Of a stretch of DNA of 12,067 bases, positions 6,456-12,067 are shown piece by piece (the first letter of the stretch is position 1; each line of letters starts with the position of its first letter). Location: assembly GCA_017420625.1 (NCBI GenBank), contig JAFOIR010000344.1, forward strand, positions 1 to 12,067, read 5' to 3'. The stretch comes from Bacillota bacterium. GTDB taxonomy: Bacteria; Bacillota_A; Clostridia; Lachnospirales; Bianqueaceae. The position numbers and the translations under genes were made by a program. The notes under the pieces were generated by a model that saw only the letters and a list, made by a program, of their open reading frames with translations, was not told where the DNA came from and ran no database searches.

Positions 6456-7694
6456 TTATATCGCGAAATCAAATCCGGCTTTTTCCCGATATTCGGAGGG
6501 ACTGCAGCCGGTATAGTCCCGGAAGCGCTTGCCGAAGTGACTTTGTGTGGCGAAGCCCAACCGCTCCGCGATCTCTGAAATGGGATCATCCGTCGATTTG
6601 AGCAGGCTCTTCGCATATTCCATTTTTTCTGTACGGATGTATTCACTGATCGTTTTCCCGGTTTCTGCTTTAAACTTTACAATTAAATAGTTTTCCGCAT
6701 AACCTGCCTGTTCTGCAAGGTCGGAAACCGAGATTTTCTGCTGCCGATGGAAAGAGATATAGTCCAGACAGCGCTGAATCTGCGGGGAGATGCCGCCGGC
6801 TTCCTTCGCCAGGCGGACACGGTGCGTGAAATCTTCTTCCATGACACGGCTGATCTCAATGATTTCCGGAATCTGCGTACTGGCTTCGATTGCCTGGATA
6901 TAGCGATCACTCAGTTCATAAGCAGTTTCCGCCAGGATACCGCCGCGCAGAGCTGCACGCATACAAAGGGCGGTAAAGATGATCAGCTGATTTTTCATCT
7001 GGCGCAGGTTGTCACCGCTGCCCAATTTTCCTACCTGCATTCCAAGCGAGAGCCGGTCACGGTGTTTTGTGTCCAGTTCATTTCCTTCCGTAACATGGCG
7101 CAGAAGTTCCTGCTCACGCTCCCATGCACGGACTCCCTTTTGCCAGCTCGGGCTTGTGGGATCCACAGGAGAATCTGCAGAAGATGCTTCGTCCAGAAAC
7201 CGGAGATCCTTGGTAGTAATCTTCTCTCCGCTGATCGTATAATGCAGCATCAGACTGAACTGAATCATTCGTGTGAAAGGGAGTATCGGCAGTTCCCGGA
7301 CTGTTTCCTGGACCTGCCATTTGATTCGGTTCGGAATCTGCATTTTGTCCAGGGCTTTGTCAAGCTTCACCTCCGATACTGCATCGATCAGAAGCGGACC
7401 AACTACATGGACACAAAAGAGAGCTTCGGTATCATCTTTTTCAAAGTCCGCAAGCCATAAAACCCCAAGGGAATTGGTGACAAGAACAGGCTTCGCCTCC
7501 GTAAGTCCAAGTTCGAGCAGGCGAGGCCCCATCTCTTTTAATAAAAACAGGAAGCTATAGCGCTCGCTGTCCGGACTGTTGTCCTCGATCAGCTGAAGAT
7601 CACGATCAAAGACCCAACTGTACAGATTCTGGCCGCAGGTCAGCAGTTCATGAAAGAAGGGCAGATAGATATTGCCGGAATTCCAGGTATTCAT
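6456..7694 (-). CDS. AraC-family transcriptional regulator
   Basis: A 412-residue regulator starting at the ATG at 7694, which has AGAGGTG about 6 nt upstream. The frame stays open for 52 more codons, but those codons cover the AT-rich promoter region and are not protein-like. The C-terminal part (about 305-405) is a typical AraC DNA-binding domain with two helix-turn-helix units: ISVSDLAEQAGYAENYL at 321-337, and PISEIAERLGFATQSHFGKRF at 371-391 followed by the signature GCSPSEYR at 396-403. Residues 1-170 form a sensing domain that I cannot name. Residues about 233-270 (NQLIIF...RAALRGG...AYELSDRYIQAIE) match a helical linker seen in many Clostridia AraC proteins. No receiver domain or membrane segment is seen, so it should bind a soluble ligand. 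It is transcribed divergently from the GH3 glycosidase gene and is its likely activator, with an oligosaccharide or its product as the probable signal (inference). Confidence 0.92.
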   Translation of the reverse strand: MNTWNSGNIYLPFFHELLTCGQNLYSWVFDRDLQLIEDNSPDSERYSFLFLLKEMGPRLLELGLTEAKPVLVTNSLGVLWLADFEKDDTEALFCVHVVGPLLIDAVSEVKLDKALDKMQIPNRIKWQVQETVRELPILPFTRMIQFSLMLHYTISGEKITTKDLRFLDEASSADSPVDPTSPSWQKGVRAWEREQELLRHVTEGNELDTKHRDRLSLGMQVGKLGSGDNLRQMKNQLIIFTALCMRAALRGGILAETAYELSDRYIQAIEASTQIPEIIEISRVMEEDFTHRVRLAKEAGGISPQIQRCLDYISFHRQQKISVSDLAEQAGYAENYLIVKFKAETGKTISEYIRTEKMEYAKSLLKSTDDPISEIAERLGFATQSHFGKRFRDYTGCSPSEYREKAGFDFAI

Positions 7695-7741
7695 GCCATC
7701 ACCTCTGAATTTGCTGCTTTTATCGTAACAGAGAAAGGAAC

Positions 7742-7763
7742 CTTTGTCTATCCTGAAACAAAG
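7742..7763. promoter_or_regulatory. Inverted repeat at the AraC-gene transcription start (candidate operator)
   Basis: CTTTGT (7742-7747) and ACAAAG (7758-7763) are exact inverse complements separated by 10 bp. They sit just downstream of the -10 box of the AraC gene promoter, where a bound protein would block initiation. This suggests autoregulation or another repressor; the short arms leave room for chance. Confidence 0.35.
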
Positions 7764-7764
7764 A

Positions 7765-7793
7765 ATAATATCGTAAAAATATGAAAAATGCAA
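7765..7793 (-). promoter_or_regulatory. Promoter for the AraC-family regulator gene
   Basis: On the minus strand TTGCAT (7793-7788), 17 bp, then TATTAT (7770-7765). The message would have a leader of about 65 nt before the start codon at 7694. Confidence 0.6.
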
Positions 7794-7818
7794 ATGATAA
7801 TAGAATAGCGATAAATAT

Positions 7819-7837
7819 CTGTGAAATACGTTAACAG
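7819..7837. promoter_or_regulatory. Imperfect dyad overlapping the GH3 promoter (candidate operator)
   Basis: CTGTGAA (7819-7825) and TTAACAG (7831-7837) are inverse complements in six of seven positions, with a 5-bp centre. The right arm covers the only -35-like box (TTAACA) for the GH3 gene. Its right half resembles half of a catabolite-responsive cre site, but the left half does not fit well, so a CcpA site is only a possibility. Confidence 0.3.
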
Positions 7838-7861
7838 GAATCCGTGTCACTCTGGTAAACT
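7831..7861 (+). promoter_or_regulatory. Weak candidate promoter for the GH3 glycosidase gene
   Basis: TTAACA (7831-7836) and TAAACT (7856-7861) with TG at 7853-7854 (extended -10). The 19-bp spacer is longer than ideal, which would fit a promoter needing an activator such as the divergent AraC protein. Confidence 0.35.
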
Positions 7862-7905
7862 ATGGACATACAAAACAAAAAGGAAGCCCGCAGAGGAGGA
7901 TAGAA

Positions 7906-10146
7906 ATGAATACAAAAGAAATTCTGGATCAGCTGACATTGGAAGAAAAAGCCGCGATTTGTTCCGGCCGTGATTTCTGGAAAACGAAAGCCATTGAGCG
8001 CCTTGGCATTGGTTCAGTCATGATGTGCGACGGGCCTCACGGACTGAGAAAACAGGAAGGTGAAGGAGATCACCTGGGAATCAACGAGAGCATCCCTACC
8101 GTCTGCTATCCGAGCGCTTCTGCACTGGCATCCTCCTTTGACCGGGATGTGATGAAAAAACTCGGCAAAGCGCTTGGCCGTGAATGTCAGGCAGAACATG
8201 TCGGCATGCTGCTGGGTCCCGGGATGAACATCAAACGCAGTCCGCTCTGCGGCCGGAACTTTGAGTATTTCTCCGAAGATCCTCTGGTAGCCGGGGAGAT
8301 GGGCGCAGCCTACATCCAGGCTCTTCAGTCGGAAGGTATCGCCGCCTGCGTGAAACACTTTGCCTGCAACAATCAGGAATCCATGCGAATGACCGGAAAT
8401 TCCCAGGTGGATGAGCGTACGCTCCATGAGATCTATCTTCCGGCCTTCGAGAATGCGGTAAAAAAAGGCAGGACCCGCGGCATCATGGCTGCCTATAACG
8501 CGGTCAACGGGACATTCTGCTCTGAGAACAAGAAACTGCTGACAGATATCCTGCGGGATGAGTGGGGTTTTGACGGTATGGTCGTGACCGACTGGGGTGC
8601 TGTCAAGAATCGTGCTGCCGGTGTGGCGGCAGGCCTGGATCTGGAGATGCCCGGCGGCCCCACCGCGACTGGTGAGGAACTGGTGAAAGCCGTTAAGGAA
8701 GGAACTCTTTCAGAAGAGTCGCTGGACAGAGCTGCGGAATGTGTCCTTAAGTTTGTTCTGACAGCCACGCAGAATCAGAGAAATGAGACGATCGACAGAG
8801 TAGCCTGCAGGAATCTTTCCGAAGAAATCAGCGCAGAATGTGCTGTCCTTCTAAAAAATGACGGCGCACTGCCATTAAGCGGATCAGGCCGTGTTGCCTT
8901 TATCGGAGAACTTGCGAAAACACCCCGTTTCCAGGGCGGCGGTTCCAGTCATATCAATGTTCCGCACGCTGTTGGTGCTCTTGAAGCGGCGGAAGGAAAA
9001 GACATCTCATATGCCCGAGGCTATGATGTACTTAGTGAAACCAGCGATCCTGCCCTGGTCGAAGAAGCTCTTCAAGCCGCAAGATCAGCGGAAGCGGTTG
9101 TCATCTTTGCCGGCCTTCCGGATGCATATGAGACAGAAGGTGCGGACCGGGAACACATTCAGATCCCCGAGAACCAGAATGAGCTGATCAAAACGGTCGC
9201 TGCAGTCAATGCGAACACCATCGTGGTCCTCCACGGCGGCAGCGTTATGGAGCTTCCCTGGCTGGACAAAGTTTCTGCCGTCCTGCTGATGCACCTGGGC
9301 GGAGAGCAGGTAGGAAAAGCAGCCGTGGAACTGCTCTACGGGATCAAGAACCCCAGCGGACACCTGGCTGAAACCTGGCCGGCTCGGCTCGAGGATAATC
9401 CTTCTTACCTGAATTTCCCCGGAGAAGAAGGTGTCGTCACCTACGCGGAAGGCATTTATGTAGGCTACCGATATTATGATAAGAAGAAAATGGCCGTAAC
9501 CTTCCCCTTCGGCCACGGACTGAGCTACACGAGTTTTTCTTATGAGAATCTGAAAATCGATAAAGAGAGTCTGACAGATCAGGAGAGCCTGAACGTCAGC
9601 GTAGATGTAAGAAATACAGGAAAATATGCCGGTAAAACTGTTGTCCAGCTGTATGTGGCAGACAGGGAAAGTACCGTTCGCCGTCCGGTCCGGGAACTGC
9701 GTGATTTCACGAAGGTCGCACTGGAACCCGGTGAAGTCAAGACAGTCAGTTTCACACTGGACAAAAGAGCGTTTGCATACTATGAACCCAAGTGCTCAGA
9801 CTGGTACGTGGAAAGCGGAGAGTTTGAAATTGAAATCGGCGACAGCAGCAGGAACATCCTCGTATCCGGAACAGTCCATGTGGAAGGGACCACGTTGCTC
9901 TCCTTTACCGTGACAGAGACGACGACCATCGGGCAGCTCCTGAAACATCCTAAAGGTTCTGTGATTATGCGGCAGATGATGAGTTCATCCGTAATGGCAT
10001 CTTCAAATGCATCCAATGCGCTGGGAGAAGGAGGGGGAGACTCCATGAAAAAAATGATGCTTGAGATCCCGATCGGCTCACTTGTCAGCTACGGTCGTAT
10101 GAATTCTAAGCAGCTGAAGGATCTGATCGATAGTCTGAATCAGTGA
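7906..10146 (+). CDS. Glycoside hydrolase family 3 (beta-glucosidase/beta-xylosidase type), cytoplasmic
   Basis: A 746-residue GH3 enzyme that removes sugars from the non-reducing end of beta-glycosides with retention of configuration. The N-terminal (alpha/beta)8 domain (about 1-290) shows CDGPHG at 41-46, GRNFEYFSEDPLVAG at 116-130, KHF at 150-152 and GFDGMVVTDWGA at 221-232, with D229 as the expected nucleophile. The second domain (about 300-540) carries YETEGADR, where E411 is the likely acid/base (E409 less likely), and ends in FPFGHGLSYTSF. A fibronectin III-like domain covers about 550-655. The last roughly 85 residues are an unusual Met/Ser/Gly-rich tail. There is no signal peptide, so the substrate must be imported. 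The start is supported by AGAGGAGG. It is divergent from the AraC-family gene, its probable regulator, and is followed by a terminator. GH3 specificity (glucoside, xyloside, arabinoside) cannot be read from the sequence alone. Confidence 0.95.
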   Translation: MNTKEILDQLTLEEKAAICSGRDFWKTKAIERLGIGSVMMCDGPHGLRKQEGEGDHLGINESIPTVCYPSASALASSFDRDVMKKLGKALGRECQAEHVGMLLGPGMNIKRSPLCGRNFEYFSEDPLVAGEMGAAYIQALQSEGIAACVKHFACNNQESMRMTGNSQVDERTLHEIYLPAFENAVKKGRTRGIMAAYNAVNGTFCSENKKLLTDILRDEWGFDGMVVTDWGAVKNRAAGVAAGLDLEMPGGPTATGEELVKAVKEGTLSEESLDRAAECVLKFVLTATQNQRNETIDRVACRNLSEEISAECAVLLKNDGALPLSGSGRVAFIGELAKTPRFQGGGSSHINVPHAVGALEAAEGKDISYARGYDVLSETSDPALVEEALQAARSAEAVVIFAGLPDAYETEGADREHIQIPENQNELIKTVAAVNANTIVVLHGGSVMELPWLDKVSAVLLMHLGGEQVGKAAVELLYGIKNPSGHLAETWPARLEDNPSYLNFPGEEGVVTYAEGIYVGYRYYDKKKMAVTFPFGHGLSYTSFSYENLKIDKESLTDQESLNVSVDVRNTGKYAGKTVVQLYVADRESTVRRPVRELRDFTKVALEPGEVKTVSFTLDKRAFAYYEPKCSDWYVESGEFEIEIGDSSRNILVSGTVHVEGTTLLSFTVTETTTIGQLLKHPKGSVIMRQMMSSSVMASSNASNALGEGGGDSMKKMMLEIPIGSLVSYGRMNSKQLKDLIDSLNQ

Positions 10147-10191
10147 AGGAGTAAAAATATAGAACAGAAAGCTGTATGCTCAAATAACGCT

Positions 10192-10227
10192 AAAAAAGTC
10201 ATCTGGAATGAACCAGATGACTTTTTT
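10192..10227. terminator. Bidirectional intrinsic terminator between GH3 and paaK
   Basis: A perfect 15-bp stem, AAAAAAGTCATCTGG (10192-10206) with CCAGATGACTTTTTT (10213-10227), and a 6-nt loop. A- and T-runs flank the GC core on both sides, so it can end the GH3 transcript on the plus strand and the iorB-paaK transcript on the minus strand (paaK stops at 10244). Confidence 0.92.
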
Positions 10228-10243
10228 CGTGAGAAAACTTGTT

Positions 10244-11479
10244 TTAATCGTATCTTTCATCGATGACGCGTTTGGTCTTCTTTTCACTTCTTGGCAGCAG
10301 GCCGTTTTCGACGACCTTCACGAGCGGTGTAAAGCCGATCACGCTCTTGACTTTGGCAGCAATACGCTTCGCCAGATCCAGGAAATCCACATGACCGTTG
10401 GTCTCGACGTAGATACGCATGGTATCCTTGCCGTCCAGGTGGGAGATACGGATCTGATATTCGCTGGAGACCTCCGGGAATCCCTGCAGGATCTCTTCGA
10501 TCTGACTCGGGAATACGTTGACGCCCTTGATCTTCATCATATCGTCTGTACGGCCCATGATGGTACCGAGGCGCGGATGCTTCGAACCGCAGGGACACTC
10601 TCCCGGGATGATCTTCGAAAGATCATGCGTGCGGTAACGGATGAGCGGCGCACCTTCTTTCACGAGGGTGGTGATGACGATCTCGCCCATCTCACCGTCC
10701 GGTACAGGTTTAAGTGTCACAGGATCGATGATCTCAATATACAGATAGTCATCCCAGTAATGCATACCGGTGTTGTACTTGCAGTTAATGCCGATACCCG
10801 GTCCGTAGATCTCGGTCAGGCCATAGATATCGTAGAGTTCGATGCCTAAGGAATCGGCGATCGTCTGGCGCATTTTGTCGCTCCAGCGCTCGGAACCGAT
10901 GATGCCCTTCTTCAGCTTGATCCTGGGTTTCAGACCGCGTTTTTCGATCTCCTCAGAAAGAAGCAGCGCATAGGAAGAGGTCGAACAAAGGACGGTGGAT
11001 CCCATGTCCTGCATCATCTGGAGCTGTTTTTCCGTGTTGCCCGGTCCCATGGGAATGACCATGGCTCCGAGTCTTTCAGCGCCGTTCTGGAAGCCGATTC
11101 CGGCTGTCCACAGGCCGTATCCCGGGGTGATGTGGATGCGGTCTTTTTTTGTGATGCCTGCATATTCATAGCAGCGCGCGAACATGATCGCCCAGTCTTC
11201 GACATCTTTAGCGGTATAGGGGATGATGACCGGAAGACCGGTGGTACCGGAAGATGAGTGGATCCTGACGATATCTTCTTCCGGTGCAGTCATGAGACCG
11301 AGCGGATAGGCATCGCGAAGATCGCTTTTTTCCGAGAAGGGGAGCTTCTCAAAATCCTCGGCACTGTCAATATGATCGATGCCTGCCTCGGCCAGTTTTT
11401 TGCCGTAAAAGCTGCCTGCACCAACCAGTGCAGCGATCTGTTTGTTGACCTGTTCGATCTGTAAAGCTGAAATCTGCAT
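10244..11479 (-). CDS. paaK: Phenylacetate-CoA ligase (PaaK-type, adenylate-forming)
   Basis: A 411-residue member of the PaaK branch of adenylate-forming ligases, which join phenylacetate or related arylacetates to CoA using ATP. The phosphate-binding loop HSSSGTTGLP is at 74-83. Also present are PGYGLWTAGIGFQNGAERLGA at 119-139, the nucleotide-binding YGLTEIYGPG at 219-228, RYRTHD at 281-286, and GRTDDMMKIKGVNVFPSQIE at 309-328 leading into the mobile C-terminal domain. LPRSEKKTKRV near the end contains the expected catalytic Lys (K401 by alignment to E. coli PaaK). CPCG at 295-298 is frequent in anaerobe relatives. The N-terminus is about 15 residues shorter than that of E. coli PaaK, but GGGAGG lies correctly upstream of the ATG at 11479. 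It follows iorB by 27 bp on the same strand. That pairing suggests a role in aromatic amino-acid breakdown to arylacetates, or in their re-use; the in vivo direction of the reaction is not evident. Confidence 0.93.
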   Translation of the reverse strand: MQISALQIEQVNKQIAALVGAGSFYGKKLAEAGIDHIDSAEDFEKLPFSEKSDLRDAYPLGLMTAPEEDIVRIHSSSGTTGLPVIIPYTAKDVEDWAIMFARCYEYAGITKKDRIHITPGYGLWTAGIGFQNGAERLGAMVIPMGPGNTEKQLQMMQDMGSTVLCSTSSYALLLSEEIEKRGLKPRIKLKKGIIGSERWSDKMRQTIADSLGIELYDIYGLTEIYGPGIGINCKYNTGMHYWDDYLYIEIIDPVTLKPVPDGEMGEIVITTLVKEGAPLIRYRTHDLSKIIPGECPCGSKHPRLGTIMGRTDDMMKIKGVNVFPSQIEEILQGFPEVSSEYQIRISHLDGKDTMRIYVETNGHVDFLDLAKRIAAKVKSVIGFTPLVKVVENGLLPRSEKKTKRVIDERYD

Positions 11480-11506
11480 ATTTTCCTCCCAGAACAGAGT
11501 ATTGGT

Positions 11507-12067
11507 TTATTCTTCTTCCGGCACATAATCGAGTGCGCGGAAGTTCAGTTCATGAAATCTCGACGGAATCCTGTCTGTGATCGCCTGGCGCATGTCTTCT
11601 CTGGAGAAGCCCAGCGCACCGCTGCGAATGGCAGCACCCAGCAGAATCAGGTTGAGTACTTTGCTGGACCCTACGGCCTTGAGCGCTTGATCCGCATCGA
11701 TGATCATCAGATGATCCACGTTTTTCTCAAGATAGTCCAGCATGACCTGCGGGTCATAGGAAGCACCGGAGAGTGTAGCCGTAACAGGCTGGACGGCCCG
11801 GCTGGAGACGACTACCTGGCCGCCCTTCTTCAGATAGGGCATCATCCGGACGGCTTCTGCCGGCTCGAAGGCCAGAATAAGGTCTGCTTCTCCGGGCCCG
11901 ATCATGGGACTGTAAATACCTTCTCCGATTCGTAAATGGGAGAAGACACTGCCGCCCCGCTGAGCCATACCGATGGTCTCGGCACTCATGACCGGCAGTC
12001 CCTTTTTCATAGCAGCCGCGGAGATCAGGCGGGAGGCCAGGACGGTTCCCTGACCGCCGACGCCGCA
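11507..12067 (-). CDS. iorB: Indolepyruvate:ferredoxin oxidoreductase, beta subunit (5' end cut off)
   Basis: The frame is open to the right edge; 186 residues are visible and probably only about ten N-terminal residues are missing. The frame begins with the nucleotide-like loop CGVGGQGTVLASRL, followed by the family motif SAETIGMAQRGGSVFSHLRIG, typical of the gamma-type domain of 2-oxoacid:ferredoxin oxidoreductases. The internal ATG at 12010 lies within this conserved domain and is not the true start. IorB works with IorA, which carries the thiamine-diphosphate and iron-sulfur parts and is expected off the right edge. Together they oxidatively decarboxylate indolepyruvate, phenylpyruvate or hydroxyphenylpyruvate to the aryl-acetyl-CoA, reducing ferredoxin in the cytoplasm. 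paaK follows 27 bp downstream, a pairing common in archaea and anaerobic Clostridia. Confidence 0.93.
   Translation of the reverse strand, partial: CGVGGQGTVLASRLISAAAMKKGLPVMSAETIGMAQRGGSVFSHLRIGEGIYSPMIGPGEADLILAFEPAEAVRMMPYLKKGGQVVVSSRAVQPVTATLSGASYDPQVMLDYLEKNVDHLMIIDADQALKAVGSSKVLNLILLGAAIRSGALGFSREDMRQAITDRIPSRFHELNFRALDYVPEEE

Noticed and set aside
6747..7460. 237-residue open frame on the plus strand opposite the AraC gene
   Set aside because: It is antisense to a firmly identified regulator and its translation has no recognisable features.
7695..7850. 52-residue N-terminal extension of the AraC-family protein
   Set aside because: The extension spans the promoter and the inverted repeat and reads as AT-rich intergenic DNA; the ATG at 7694 has a proper ribosome binding site.
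10208..10849. 213-residue open frame on the plus strand opposite paaK
   Set aside because: It is antisense to conserved PaaK motifs and starts inside the bidirectional terminator; there is no ribosome binding site.

Overview
The window looks like chromosomal DNA from a low-to-mid-GC Bacillota, most likely a gut or rumen Clostridia (Lachnospiraceae-like). The reasons are strong AGGAGG-type ribosome binding sites on nearly every gene, lipoproteins with Ser/Glu/Gly-rich linkers, an AraC/GH3 pair of the kind common in Clostridia, and an indolepyruvate:ferredoxin oxidoreductase gene next to a phenylacetate-CoA ligase gene, as in anaerobic amino-acid fermenters. The taxonomic call is inference. I see no mobile elements, tRNA/rRNA genes, CRISPR arrays or phage genes.

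Layout. (i) 1-2413, minus strand: a cut-off single-pass membrane protein with a Ser/Glu-rich stalk (1-619), an MscS-type mechanosensitive channel (638-1534) with its own good promoter, and a zinc-dependent phospholipase C-family protein (1592-2413). The first two form an 18-bp-spaced pair. (ii) 2414-6454, plus strand: a three-gene surface operon starting from a promoter that overlaps the one firing back into the phospholipase gene. It encodes two tandem paralogous lipoproteins (2497-4047, 4135-5751) with an RsiV/DUF3298-like middle region, then a membrane-anchored protein of unknown function (5754-6404), and closes with a strong intrinsic terminator. (iii) 6456-10146: an AraC-family regulator (minus) divergent from a cytoplasmic GH3 glycosidase (plus), with dyad symmetries in the 211-bp space between them. 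(iv) 10192-12067: a bidirectional terminator, then (minus) paaK and the 3' part of iorB, which continues off the right edge.

How the genes may work together. The AraC/GH3 pair looks like a local sugar-responsive unit that splits imported oligosaccharides or glycosides. IorB (with an expected IorA off the edge) would convert aryl-pyruvates to aryl-acetyl-CoA and reduced ferredoxin, and PaaK would interconvert arylacetates and their CoA thioesters. The most novel part is the 2497-6404 operon: duplicated RsiV-like lipoproteins without any sigma-factor gene in the window, plus an uncharacterised anchored partner. A second item of interest is the left-edge membrane protein, whose cytoplasmic tail carries a tandem 22-residue duplication.
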